DNA of 64,000 nucleotides from CAVQBJ01 sp963710725 (GTDB lineage Bacteria; Actinomycetota; Thermoleophilia; Solirubrobacterales; Solirubrobacteraceae), in the NCBI GenBank assembly GCA_963710725.1, contig CAVQBJ010000008.1, positions 1,364,001 through 1,428,000 of the forward strand, given 5' to 3'. The position numbers and the translations under genes are program-made. Under the pieces are notes generated by a model. The model was not told where the DNA came from and did not search any database. It worked only from the letters and a program-made list of their open reading frames with translations. Each line of letters starts with the position of its first letter. The first letter of the stretch is position 1. Positions 45,554-54,125 of this stretch are shown here, in pieces.

Positions 45554-47548
45554 TCATGATGGCGCGGAAGGCGCGTCGTCGGGCAGCTCCTCGGCGTCGA
45601 ACTCCGACATGAACCGCGCGACGAGCTCCTCCTCGGAGAGCGTGACGACCGCCCCGCCCTCCTCCTCCAGCAGCTCGCGAAGCTCGTAGGAGGGCCGCAG
45701 GCGACGGCCGGTCACCTGCCGAAGCGCCTCGGCCACGGCCGTCCGGTTGGCCGCGTCCTCTGCCTTCTTCTTCAGAAAGGCGGCACTCGGCGCGAAGGCG
45801 ACCGTCAGCTCCTCGCCGGCGAGCTCGACCGGCTGAGCGTCTGCGATCACGGCCGCCAGCAGAGCGTTCTCCCCGCGCACCAGATCGAGCACGGCCGGCC
45901 ACATCGATCGGAGCTCGGCGACGTCGATCGGATCCGTGGAGGGCGAGGCCGCCGGCGCCGCTGCCGCGCCCGTCGCGGGCACCCGCGCCGCCGCCGGAGC
46001 GAGCGCAGCGTCGGCGCCGTTGGGCGGGACCGGCACGGACGCCGCGTCCGGGATGGCCGGCGTCGCCGCGGTGTCGGCCGCCGGAGCGTCAGGCGGACTC
46101 GGCGCCAACGCGGCGCCCGAACCGGCCGGCGCCGGCGCGGGGCCAGGCGCACTCGGCGCCAACGCGGCGCCCGAACCGGCCGGCGCCGGCGCGGGGCCAG
46201 GCGCACTCGGCGCCAACGCGGCGCCCGAACCGGCCGGCGCCGGCGCGGGGCCAGGCGCACCCGGCGCCGACGCGGCGCCCGAACCGGCCGGCGCGGGGCC
46301 GGGCGCACTCGGCGCCGACGCGGCGCCCGAACCGGCCTGCGCCGGCGCGGGGCCAGGCGCGCCCACCGGCGCGGGCGGCGAGCCACCGCCGGCTCCGGCC
46401 GTGAGCGCCGCCTCGACGCGCTCGAGGCGGGCGAGCAGCGCGCGCATCGAGGGGTCGACCTGCGGCGTGGCCGCCTTCACGATCGCCAGCTCGAGCTGGG
46501 TGCGCGGCTCGGAGCCGGCCTTGACGGCCTCGAGCGCCTCGGCGAGCAGCTCGAGCACGCGAACGACGGCGGCGGCCGGCACGCGTGCCGCCTGATCGCC
46601 GAGCGCGGCGTCGAGCTCGGGCGTCACGGACAGCTCCGCGGGGACGGTCCCGAGGGTCTGGACGACGAGCAGCTCGCGGGCGCGGGTCTCGAGGTCGCCC
46701 ATGAACGAGCCGGCGTCGCGGCCGCTCTCGACGCAGCGCTGGATGGCGAGCATCGCGCGTCGCGCGTCGCCGGCGGCGACCGCGTCGAAGGTCTCCCCGA
46801 GCAGCTCGGCGTCCACCACGCCGAGCACCGCGAGCACGTCGGGCAGCGCGATCTCCTGGCCGCTGTAGGTGACGAGCTGCTCGAGCGTGCCCAGCGCATC
46901 GCGGAAGCTGCCGGTGGCCGAGCGCGCGATCGCCGCCGCGGCCTCGGGAGGCAGGACGATCGAGTCGGCCTGCGCGGCGCGGCGCACGACGCTCGTGATC
47001 TGATCGACGGTCGGACGCTGGAAGTCGAAGCGGTGGCAGCGGTCGACGACGGTCGCGGGAACCTTCTGCGCCTCGGTCGTGGCCAGCACGAACACCGTGT
47101 GCGGGGGCGGCTCCTCGAGCGTCTTGAGGAAGGCGTTCCACGCCGCCGAGGACAGCATGTGCGCCTCGTCGAGGATGTAGACCTTGTGACGCCCGGAGAC
47201 GGGGGCGTAGGCGACGCTCTCGCGCAACTCGCGGATGTCGTCGACCGAGTTGTTGGAGGCGGCGTCCATCTCGATGACATCGAGCGACATCGCCGCAGCG
47301 ATCGAGCGACACGAGTCGCACACGCCGCACGGCGTGACGGTCGGGCCCTGCTCGCAGTTCAGGCAGGCGGCGAGGATCTTCGCCATCGAGGTCTTGCCCG
47401 TGCCGCGGGAGCCGACGAACAGGTACGCGTGGTGCACGCTGCCGCGCTCCACGGCGTGGCGCAGCGTGCGTACGACGAGCTCCTGCCCGACGACGTCGTC
47501 AAACGAACGGGGACGATGGCGACGGTACAGAGAGGGCGCGCTGGACAC
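45554..47548 (-). CDS. dnaX: DNA polymerase III subunits gamma/tau
   Basis: A 664-residue clamp-loader ATPase. Walker A is VGSRGTGKTSMAK, the zinc site CLNC...CGVCDSC, Walker B YILDEAHMLS, and sensor LATTEAQKVP. Domain III ends about residue 365. A long Ala/Pro/Gly linker follows, made of about five copies of an 18-residue unit with GSGAALAPSAPGPAPAPA. A C-terminal tau-like domain (VAELRSMWPAVLDLVRGENA) comes next. GTG 47548 is chosen because homology begins at SLYRRHRPRSFDDVVG. No frameshift signal for a separate gamma form is recognisable. Confidence 0.96.
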   Translation of the reverse strand: MSSAPSLYRRHRPRSFDDVVGQELVVRTLRHAVERGSVHHAYLFVGSRGTGKTSMAKILAACLNCEQGPTVTPCGVCDSCRSIAAAMSLDVIEMDAASNNSVDDIRELRESVAYAPVSGRHKVYILDEAHMLSSAAWNAFLKTLEEPPPHTVFVLATTEAQKVPATVVDRCHRFDFQRPTVDQITSVVRRAAQADSIVLPPEAAAAIARSATGSFRDALGTLEQLVTYSGQEIALPDVLAVLGVVDAELLGETFDAVAAGDARRAMLAIQRCVESGRDAGSFMGDLETRARELLVVQTLGTVPAELSVTPELDAALGDQAARVPAAAVVRVLELLAEALEAVKAGSEPRTQLELAIVKAATPQVDPSMRALLARLERVEAALTAGAGGGSPPAPVGAPGPAPAQAGSGAASAPSAPGPAPAGSGAASAPGAPGPAPAPAGSGAALAPSAPGPAPAPAGSGAALAPSAPGPAPAPAGSGAALAPSPPDAPAADTAATPAIPDAASVPVPPNGADAALAPAAARVPATGAAAAPAASPSTDPIDVAELRSMWPAVLDLVRGENALLAAVIADAQPVELAGEELTVAFAPSAAFLKKKAEDAANRTAVAEALRQVTGRRLRPSYELRELLEEEGGAVVTLSEEELVARFMSEFDAEELPDDAPSAPS
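46095..46375 (-). repeat. 54-base repeats in the dnaX linker
   Basis: About five in-frame units, most of them 54 bases, encoding Ala/Pro/Gly-rich linker between the clamp-loader and tau regions. Units share the string CGGCGCCCGAACCGGCC. Copy number probably varies between strains. Confidence 0.75.
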
Positions 47549-47729
47549 CGAACGGTGAGTGTAGCCGTGGCCGCCGCGGCGACGATCCGCTCGCCGCAAC
47601 CGGTCTAGGGTCGAGCGAGGGTTGCCTGCGCGGGCCGTAGCTCGTACCGTCGCGAGTGGGACCTGGTGCCCGTGCCGCTGACGACGAGGACGCTTGCGGC
47701 GACCGGCATCAGGTTCAGCTGACGCTCAC

Positions 47730-47766
47730 CGCCGGGGTCGGGCCAGGGCGCGGCCCGACCCCGGCG
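47730..47766. terminator. Perfect 15-bp hairpin between dnaX and glycosyltransferase
   Basis: CGCCGGGGTCGGGCC at 47730-47744 pairs fully with 47752-47766 across a 7-base loop. It lies in a 276-base gap between divergent genes, so a terminator role is uncertain; it may be a structured leader of the downstream gene. Confidence 0.4.
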
Positions 47767-47824
47767 AGTCGCGGCAGACGGCCGCCGTAACGCGTCCGAG
47801 CCGAGTAGCGTCTGGCCCATAACG

Positions 47825-49309
47825 ATGGCCGTCACCGCCTCTCCCGGATCCCCGACGCCGGTCGTCGCCGCACGCTCGGCGTGGGCGCCGCGGGCCGCGA
47901 CCGCACTCGGCGTCGCCGCGCTCGCGATCGCCCTGCGCCTGATCGCCGGCGTCGGCTTCGCCAACTACGACACGCTGTACGGGCTCGTCTGGGGCCAGCA
48001 GGCCGCGCACGGCCACACGCCGACCTACGACGTGCCGATCGCCCCGACGCCCCACCCGCTCGTCGAGGCCGTCGGCTTCGTGCTCACACCGCTCGGGCCC
48101 GACGCGATGCGCAACGTGACGGTGGCGCTCGGCTTCCTTGCGCTGGCGGGCTGCGGCGTGGTCGTCTACCGGCTCGGCGCGCTCGCGTTCGGGCGCGCCG
48201 CCGGGCTCATCGCCGCCGTCCTCGTGCTCACGCGCGTGCCGATCGTCTCCTACGGCGTGCGCGCGTACGTCGACGTGCCATACCTGCTCTGCGTGCTCGG
48301 CGCGCTGCTCGTCGAGTCGCGCCGCCGACGCGCCGGCTGGCCGGTGCTCGCGCTGCTCGCCGTCGCCGGGCTCCTGCGCCCGGAGGCGTGGGCGCTCTCC
48401 GGCCTGTACTGGCTGTACCTGTGGCCATCGCGCTCACGCGCGACGATGGCGCGCCTCGCGCTGCTGGCGGCGAGCGCCCCGGTCGTGTGGCTCGGCAGCG
48501 ACCTGGTGGTGACCGGCAATCCGCTGTGGTCGCTGACGCACACGCGCGACGATGCGAGCGCGCTCGGGCGCAAGACCGGCGTCGCCAACGTGCCGCAGTA
48601 CATCCCGCGGCGCATCGGCGAGGTTCTCGGCGCGCCCGAGCTGGCGTGCGCGGCGCTCGGCGGCGTCCTGTCACTGCTGTGGCTGCGCGAGCGGGCGCGC
48701 GTGCTCGCGATCGTCGGGGTCATCGCGGTCGCGGTGTTCGCACTGTTCGCGAGCGCGGGACTGCCGATCAACACCCGCTACGCCTTCTTCGCCGCCGCGA
48801 TCCTGTGCCTGTTCTGCGGGGCCGGGCTGTTCGGCTGGCGCCTGCTCGCTCGCGACGACCCGCACCGGCGCCCGTGGATGGCGGCCAGCGCGATCGTCGC
48901 GCTCGGGATGCTCGCGTTCGCGCCCTCGCAGGTGAGCGACCTGCGCACCCAACTGCGCGCGCTCTCCAGCCAGCAGGTCGTCGCCGACGACCTGACGGCA
49001 CTGACGGCCAACGGCGCGATCAGCGCGCGCTGCCTACCGGTCGGCGTCCCCAACCACGCGCCCGTGCCGCTGCTCGCGCTGCAGCTGCAGACGAGCCCGG
49101 CCGAGATCGTCAGCGGCGACAACGACCTGCTCGGCGCGGCCAACCAGATCAGCCACGGCACGTTCGTCGCGCCGGCGGACGCGCAGGCCCGCAGCTACAT
49201 CCTCGATCCGAACGACCCGGCCACGCTCGCGCGCGCGCACCCGGTCCCCACCGGCTTCGCGCTCGCGGCGGCCAACCGCTCATGGCTCGTGTACCGCAAC
49301 TGCGCGTAG
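47825..49309 (+). CDS. Membrane glycosyltransferase-like protein (ArnT/PMT type)
   Basis: A 494-residue integral membrane protein with ten or more hydrophobic segments. The first loop has GVGFANYDTLYGLVWGQQ with an acidic residue, and later LLRPEAWALSGLYWLYLWP and NTRYAFFAAAILCLF resemble GT-C enzymes that use lipid-linked sugars. The C-terminal 130 residues form an extracytoplasmic domain. Acceptor and sugar are unknown. Its stop is only nine bases from the 3' end of the SRP RNA, which is on the other strand. Confidence 0.75.
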   Translation: MAVTASPGSPTPVVAARSAWAPRAATALGVAALAIALRLIAGVGFANYDTLYGLVWGQQAAHGHTPTYDVPIAPTPHPLVEAVGFVLTPLGPDAMRNVTVALGFLALAGCGVVVYRLGALAFGRAAGLIAAVLVLTRVPIVSYGVRAYVDVPYLLCVLGALLVESRRRRAGWPVLALLAVAGLLRPEAWALSGLYWLYLWPSRSRATMARLALLAASAPVVWLGSDLVVTGNPLWSLTHTRDDASALGRKTGVANVPQYIPRRIGEVLGAPELACAALGGVLSLLWLRERARVLAIVGVIAVAVFALFASAGLPINTRYAFFAAAILCLFCGAGLFGWRLLARDDPHRRPWMAASAIVALGMLAFAPSQVSDLRTQLRALSSQQVVADDLTALTANGAISARCLPVGVPNHAPVPLLALQLQTSPAEIVSGDNDLLGAANQISHGTFVAPADAQARSYILDPNDPATLARAHPVPTGFALAAANRSWLVYRNCA

Positions 49310-49317
49310 CGGCAAGT

Positions 49318-49591
49318 GGACCGTGCACCCTTCGTCGTGGCGAGGCCTCGGACGCCGAGCCGTCGATCGTGACTCCGGCCCGGGAACTCCCGTCGCGCCT
49401 GCCGATGACCGCTTAAGGCTGCTTCCTTCCGGACCTGACCTGGTTCGCGGGTCGACACCGCTCGAGACCCGGACCATCAGCGCCCCGATCGTCGGAGCAA
49501 CCCGAGGCTGTCGCCCCTCGAAAGGGGATTCAGCCCCGCTAGAGCGGATTACGGGTACAGGGCACCGCTACCTCCCCGCCTAGCACGGTCC
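49318..49591 (-). ncRNA. ffs: Signal recognition particle RNA, large bacterial type
   Basis: About 274 bases. The ends pair over nine bases (GGACCGUGC with GCACGGUCC), as in Bacillus scRNA. The 5' part has the Alu-domain strings GGCGGGGAGGUAGCGGUGCC and CUCUAGCGGGGCUGAAUCCC. The S-domain apical loop is CAGGUCAGGUCCGGAAGGAA followed by GCAGCC, the SRP54 (Ffh) binding hallmark. The RNA forms the SRP with Ffh to target membrane proteins. This large form differs from the 4.5S type of common actinomycetes. A possible -10 (TACGAT) lies just upstream within the kinase gene, whose 3' end overlaps the RNA by 12 bases. Confidence 0.93.
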
Positions 49592-50521
49592 ACCGGTCAT
49601 CGTAGTGGGTCGCGATCCGGCGAAGCGATCGATGATCGCCTCGCCCGTCGCGCGGACCATCTCCAGGGTGCGCGGACGGCTGAGGCGAACCATCGGCAGC
49701 GCCGCGAGGTCGAGCAGCGTCTGCCCGTGCGGAGGCAGCGCGGCGAACATCCGCGAGGCCGCGAGTATTTGCAGGCGCTCGGCTGGCGCCATGGTCGTGA
49801 TCTCAAGCTCCGCCCCCCACCCGAGCAGCACGCTGCCACCGAGTGGCAGCGAGGCGGGCGCCGGCCGCAGCGTGACCCGCGCCCGCTCCCCGCCGCGCAC
49901 CGACGGCAGATCGGGCGGGACCCACGACGCCGCCCGAAGATCGACGCTACGCGGACCGGCGAGCACCTCGCCGTCAACGATCACGGCCAGGTCGTCGCTC
50001 AGCACGCACCGCCCGGCCTCGCGGGCCAGCCAGCTGAGCGTCGTGCTCTTGCCGGCCTCCTTGACCCCGAACAGCATCACCGCGACGTCGCCCAGCTGTA
50101 CGGCGCCGGCGTGCAGCGCCTCGTGGCCGCGCCACTGCCACGTCAAGGCGGCGGCCGGGGCCAGATAGGGGTGGAGCAGCTCGTCCGCCGTCGGGCGTTC
50201 GGGGAGTGAGAACGTCACGGCCTCCTCGTCCCGGCGTGCCCGCAGCCGACCACCGCCCAGCAGCGCCACGTCGGCCGCCCGTTCGTCCAGATGCGACGGC
50301 GATGAATCGGGCTCGGACACGGCTACCGAGACGCGCAGCCTCGGAGCGTCGTCGGCGACCGCCTGCATCCACGGCTCGGCACCAGCCAGGCCGTCGACGC
50401 GCAGGCCGTAGGCGCCGATCGCCGACGGCTCGCCCGCCGGCGCGGACCCCGACGAGCGTGGTGCCGCCGCGCGCGCACCGGCACCCTCGACCGAGGCGAG
50501 TAACCCTGCAGTGAGCGGCAT
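49580..50521 (-). CDS. HprK-like kinase 1 (lasso locus)
   Basis: A 313-residue protein of the HPr-kinase/phosphorylase-related group found in lasso clusters. Walker A is GVKEAGKST at residues 152-160, preceded by ALHAGAVQL. The acidic segment LSDDLAVI is at 174-181. The family includes kinases that phosphorylate lasso peptides (the paeninodin kinase). Here neither precursor has a C-terminal Ser, so the target is unclear. It is divergent from the propeller/precursor-1 unit. Its final codons (GGPC-stop) lie inside the 5' end of the SRP RNA. It resembles kinase 2 at 59 kb, suggesting duplication. Confidence 0.85.
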   Translation of the reverse strand: MPLTAGLLASVEGAGARAAAPRSSGSAPAGEPSAIGAYGLRVDGLAGAEPWMQAVADDAPRLRVSVAVSEPDSSPSHLDERAADVALLGGGRLRARRDEEAVTFSLPERPTADELLHPYLAPAAALTWQWRGHEALHAGAVQLGDVAVMLFGVKEAGKSTTLSWLAREAGRCVLSDDLAVIVDGEVLAGPRSVDLRAASWVPPDLPSVRGGERARVTLRPAPASLPLGGSVLLGWGAELEITTMAPAERLQILAASRMFAALPPHGQTLLDLAALPMVRLSRPRTLEMVRATGEAIIDRFAGSRPTTMTGGPC

Positions 50522-50654
50522 TGTCGACCGCGAAGAGGGCCTATCCCTCGAATGCCGCAAATCGGTAGACTCCGCGCGTCGCGACGCCGCATCCGACGGA
50601 CGAGGTGCGCGCGCGCCGCGGCGCAACTGGCGGATGCGATAGGGGAGGTAGCGG

Positions 50655-52079
50655 ATGCACGGGCGGCGTAGCGTAACTGAGCGCTCTCTGTTTCTCGCGG
50701 CGACGACGGCGGCCGTCGTCCTGCTCGGTATGAGCTCGAGCGCCCTGGCCGGCGGCGGCCCCGGCGGCGGTGCCTGCTCAGGGCTGTCGATCACCTCGCC
50801 GTCAACGCTGCCCGCGGCGACGACCGGCACGAGCTACAGCTACGCGCTGACGAGTAACGCACCCGCTGGCTGCACACCTGTCTGGTTCGTCCTCGGGCGT
50901 CTCCCGGCGGGCCTTCACATCGACCCGGCCACCGGCGTCATCTCGGGCACCGCCCCGGCCTACGTCCAGACCGCGTCCTTCCAGGTCGTCGTCGCCGGGC
51001 CCGGCGGCTTCGACAGCGAGTGGGCGACGCTCCCCGTGACCGACACGATCACCGTTGGAACGACCGGCAGCCAGTTGACGGGCGAGGTCGCCGACGACCA
51101 CAGCGGCGTCTATGTCGCCGACGGCGGAGCGAACGCCGTCTACCACCTCAGTGCCACCAATCCACCGGTCGTGCTGACGCCGCCGGCGCTCTCGGGCCTG
51201 GACTTCCCCGAGTACCCGGCCGTCGCGTCCGGAGACGTCTTCGCCGTCAACTTCTACGCCCCGACGAACACGATCAGCTCGACGGCCCCGTCGAACGCGA
51301 CGATTCCCGTCCCGGGCTGCTCGGGCGCGGCGGACATCGTGGCCACGCCCTGGGGTCCGCTCACCGCACCGCAGCTCGTGGCGTCGTGCTTCCTGAGCGG
51401 GAACGTGTTCGCGCTCAGCGAGAACGGGAGTGGGACCTACGAGCCGACCTCCGTGTACTCGTACGGCCCCAGCGGCCTGCCGGCCGGCGTGGCGCACGTG
51501 TGGGGCAACGACTACCTGGTCGGTGACCAGACGAGCAACACCGTGACCCTCCTGTCGTTCCCGACGACCGGCAGCCTGCAGCCGGCGACCGTCCTGGCCA
51601 CCGTGTCACTGCCGGCCGGCAGCGAGCCGGCCGCGATCGCCTACGACCCGTTCAACTCGACCGCGTACGTGGCGGATGCGGCCACCAATGAGGTGAGCAT
51701 GCTCGACGTCGACCAGGCTCCGCATGGCGGCGGCTGGACGCTCACCGACACCGGCGAGGTCGCGGTCGGGACGGCGCCCTTCGGAGTGGCGGTGGATCCG
51801 GACACGGGCACGCTCGTCGTGGCCAACTCCCGCGACGACGATGCGGACGTCCTCTCGCTCTGGGCGCCGACCCCGAAGATCCTCTACCAGGTCAGCACCG
51901 GGCACATCCCGGCGAGCGTCGCGATGGTCGGCTCGCTGACCTACGTGGACAGCCTGGACGACGGAACCGTCACCGTGTTCGACGCGTCCGCAACGCCCGG
52001 CGGTCCCTTCCGCGGCCGCTTCGGCCATCCCTGGGACGATTCCCATGGCTGGCACAACTGGAACCCCCTCATCCCCTAG
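50655..52079 (+). CDS. Exported Ig-like/beta-propeller protein upstream of lasso precursor 1
   Basis: A 474-residue secreted protein. The signal peptide is SLFLAATTAAVVLLGMSSSALA. A putative Ig-type domain follows (YSYALTSNAPAGCTPVWFVL, GLHIDPATGVISGTAP), then YncE-like propeller repeats (PAAIAYDPFNSTAYVADAAT, PFGVAVDPDTGTLVVANSR). The C-terminus is unusual: GRFGHPWDDSHGWHNWNP, rich in Trp, His and Asp. The lasso precursor starts 35 bases after the stop, so the two are probably co-transcribed. It has no peptidase domain and so is not the AtxE-type lasso isopeptidase. Role in the locus unknown. Confidence 0.8.
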   Translation: MHGRRSVTERSLFLAATTAAVVLLGMSSSALAGGGPGGGACSGLSITSPSTLPAATTGTSYSYALTSNAPAGCTPVWFVLGRLPAGLHIDPATGVISGTAPAYVQTASFQVVVAGPGGFDSEWATLPVTDTITVGTTGSQLTGEVADDHSGVYVADGGANAVYHLSATNPPVVLTPPALSGLDFPEYPAVASGDVFAVNFYAPTNTISSTAPSNATIPVPGCSGAADIVATPWGPLTAPQLVASCFLSGNVFALSENGSGTYEPTSVYSYGPSGLPAGVAHVWGNDYLVGDQTSNTVTLLSFPTTGSLQPATVLATVSLPAGSEPAAIAYDPFNSTAYVADAATNEVSMLDVDQAPHGGGWTLTDTGEVAVGTAPFGVAVDPDTGTLVVANSRDDDADVLSLWAPTPKILYQVSTGHIPASVAMVGSLTYVDSLDDGTVTVFDASATPGGPFRGRFGHPWDDSHGWHNWNPLIP

Positions 52080-52114
52080 ACCAACTGCTCGACCTACGAC
52101 CCTGGAGAACAGCC

Positions 52115-52300
52115 ATGTCCCACGATTCCTCGCATGGTCCGACAATGAGCCGCGATGAGGGCGTTGTCGGCGCGGGCGCGCAGGAGCGCCCGGCCTACCA
52201 GCCGCCGGCCCTCTTGGTGCTCGGCGACGTCGGCCAGCACACGCTCGGCGCCGGCAGCAGCACGAGCGACGGCCCGCTGCCCGGCGGCGCCCACCCCTGA
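52115..52300 (+). CDS. Lasso peptide precursor 1
   Basis: A 61-residue precursor. The leader motif is complete: YQPPALLVLGDVGQHTL (residues 28-44) fits YxxPxLxxxGxxxxxT, with Tyr28, Pro31, Leu33, Gly37 and Thr43 (the -2 Thr). Cleavage after Leu44 gives a 17-residue core GAGSSTSDGPLPGGAHP. Gly1 and Asp8 are placed for an 8-residue macrolactam ring. The tail is short and lacks aromatic plug residues; Leu11 and His16 are the only sizeable candidates. GGAG precedes the ATG by seven bases. It sits between the propeller gene and cyclase 1. The core does not match a lasso peptide I know. Confidence 0.88.
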   Translation: MSHDSSHGPTMSRDEGVVGAGAQERPAYQPPALLVLGDVGQHTLGAGSSTSDGPLPGGAHP

Positions 52301-52348
52301 TACCGCGCTGCGTGGTCGGGCTCGGGTCTCGCGTCCGACCACACCGGC

Positions 52349-53538
52349 GTGTCGCTCCGCGGTGATCCGCGGGGCGGCGGCCGCGAGGGCCCGGACGGGT
52401 CGCTGGCCGCAGCGCCGCTCGGGCGCCTGGAGCGCGCCTTCGGCCTTCCGATCGGCGCACAGGCCGGCGTTCCGCGGCTCGAGCGATCGACAGAGGACGT
52501 ACGCAGCGCGCTCGAGCGGGCGGTGCTCGGGGCGCTGAGCCGCAGGCCGTGCGCCGTCGCCTTCTCCGGCGGCCGTGACTCCTCCGCGGTGCTCGCACTC
52601 GCCGCCTCCGTCGCGCGACGGCACGGCCTGGAGCCGCCCGTGGCGCTCACGCTGTCGTTCGCGGGCGCGCCTACGACGCACGAGCGCCGGTGGCAGGAGC
52701 TCGTCATCGCCCACCTCGAGCTCCGCGACTGGGAGCGGATCGAGCTCGACGGCGAGCTCGACTTCCTCGGCGAGCTCGCGTGCGCCGGGCTGCAGCGTCA
52801 CGGCCTGCTGTGGGCGCCCAACGCGCACTTCCTCGTGCCCCTGTTCGCGCGTGTCGCGGGCGGGAGCCTGCTCACCGGAGTCGACGGCGACGGCCTCCTC
52901 GGCTGGGGCTGGGCGCACCTGCGCGCTCGCCTGCGGGCGACCTGGAGCCGGTCGACCCACGCGATCTGCTGCGGTCTGCGCTCGCGGTCTCGCCCAGGCC
53001 CGTGCGCGCCGCACGGTACCGCCGCCGTGACAGCGGCCCGTGGACGTGGCTGCGTCCGACCGCGCTACGCGAGATCACCGGGCTCCGTGCGGCCGAGCGA
53101 GCATCGGAGCCAGTTCGCTTCGACCGACGCGTCGATTGGTACGCGCGGCGTCGCTATCTGCACGTGGCGGCCCACAACTTCCGGGCGCTCGCGGCTGATC
53201 ACGACACGCTGCCCGTGCATCCGCTTCTCGACCGGGGCTTCCTGTCCGCCTTCGCCACCCGCGGCGGCCGTGGCGGCTACGGCGACCGCACGGCGGCGAT
53301 GCGCCGTCTGTTCGGCGACCTGCTGCCGGAGCCGGTGCTGACGCGCGCATCCAAGGCGGAGTTCGGCGCCGCGTTCTGGGGTGCGGCGGCACGCGCCTTC
53401 GCCGCGTCATGGGACGGCTCCGGCGTCGACGACGAACTCGTCGACGCCGACGTACTGCGCGCGGTGTGGCGGGGAGAGAATCCCCCACCGGGTGCCGCGA
53501 CGCTCATGCAGGCGGCGTGGCTCAGCGCGAACGGGTGA
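52349..53538 (+). pseudogene. Lasso cyclase 1 (asparagine synthetase-like), frameshifted
   Basis: The gene begins at GTG 52349. The PP-loop motif SGGRDSS is at residues 73-79, followed by HGLLWAPNAHFLVPLF and GVDGDGLLGWGWAHL. Between 52931 and 52939 the frame changes (one base lost or two gained). The new frame gives ITGLRAAERASEPVRFDRRV, SKAEFGAAFWG and AASWDGSGVDDEL, which align with intact cyclase 2. Restored length is about 396 residues, without the N-terminal glutaminase-like domain of typical lasso cyclases. It would adenylate the Asp8 side chain and close the ring with Gly1. It follows precursor 1 by 48 bases. A sequence error would make it functional. Confidence 0.82.
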
Positions 53539-53560
53539 GGAACGGTGCGAGGAGCCTCGT

Positions 53561-53594
53561 CATCCGGTCCGCGCGCCTACGCGCGGACCGGATG
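53561..53594. terminator. Bidirectional terminator, cyclase 1 / B2
   Basis: CATCCGGTCCGCGC (53561-53574) pairs perfectly with 53581-53594. The stop codon of the B2 gene lies in the loop. Confidence 0.75.
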
Positions 53595-53999
53595 ACGTGA
53601 GATCTCGACGAATCCCGTCCCGCCGACCTCGTCTCCGTCGAGCCAGGCGTGCGCCTCGAAGCCGTCGGCCGGCGAGGTGACGCCGATCACCAGGTCGCGG
53701 TCGCTGCCCTGGGCGGCATGCCAGGCCTGCCACACGACCGACCTGACCAGGCACCGCTCCTGGCGACGACGCAGGACGGCTGCCACCCCCCGCGCCGACG
53801 GCGGCGGGCCGACGGGAGCAGGCGGGACGCGGACCTGCTCCAGTCCGCCGAGCTGCAGCTGGCGACGCACGCTGCGGGCCGCTCGCTGAGCCCACCACGC
53901 CGCCCGGAGTGAGCTCCAATCGGACCGCGACAGGCTCCGCAACGCCGACGGGAGATCGCGTGGGCGGATCGTCGCAGTAGGAGGAAGGGTGGCGCTCAT
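53577..53999 (-). CDS. Lasso leader peptidase B2 (transglutaminase-like)
   Basis: A 140-residue cysteine protease of the lasso B2 family. Cys83 (RCLVRSVVW), His117 (AHAWLDG) and Asp121 form the expected triad pattern. The fold cuts the leader after the -2 Thr residue position in concert with the B1 protein. It is convergent with cyclase 1 and sits alone on the minus strand. It is the only B2 in the window, so it must serve both precursors if both are processed. Confidence 0.88.
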   Translation of the reverse strand: MSATLPPTATIRPRDLPSALRSLSRSDWSSLRAAWWAQRAARSVRRQLQLGGLEQVRVPPAPVGPPPSARGVAAVLRRRQERCLVRSVVWQAWHAAQGSDRDLVIGVTSPADGFEAHAWLDGDEVGGTGFVEISRHPVRA

Positions 54000-54125
54000 A
54001 CGAGAAGTGCTCCGTGGTCCGGGCCAGTCTACGGGGCGGGCGTACGCCCCACAAGACTGGGACCGCCCCGGGGCCCGCGACGGACGAAGCCCCGGATCGC
54101 GGCGAGATCCTCGTATCCTGTGCCC

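Noticed and set aside
50655..52079. Propeller protein as a lasso isopeptidase (AtxE type)
   Set aside because: Those enzymes fuse a propeller to a prolyl-oligopeptidase domain; no serine hydrolase motif is present here.
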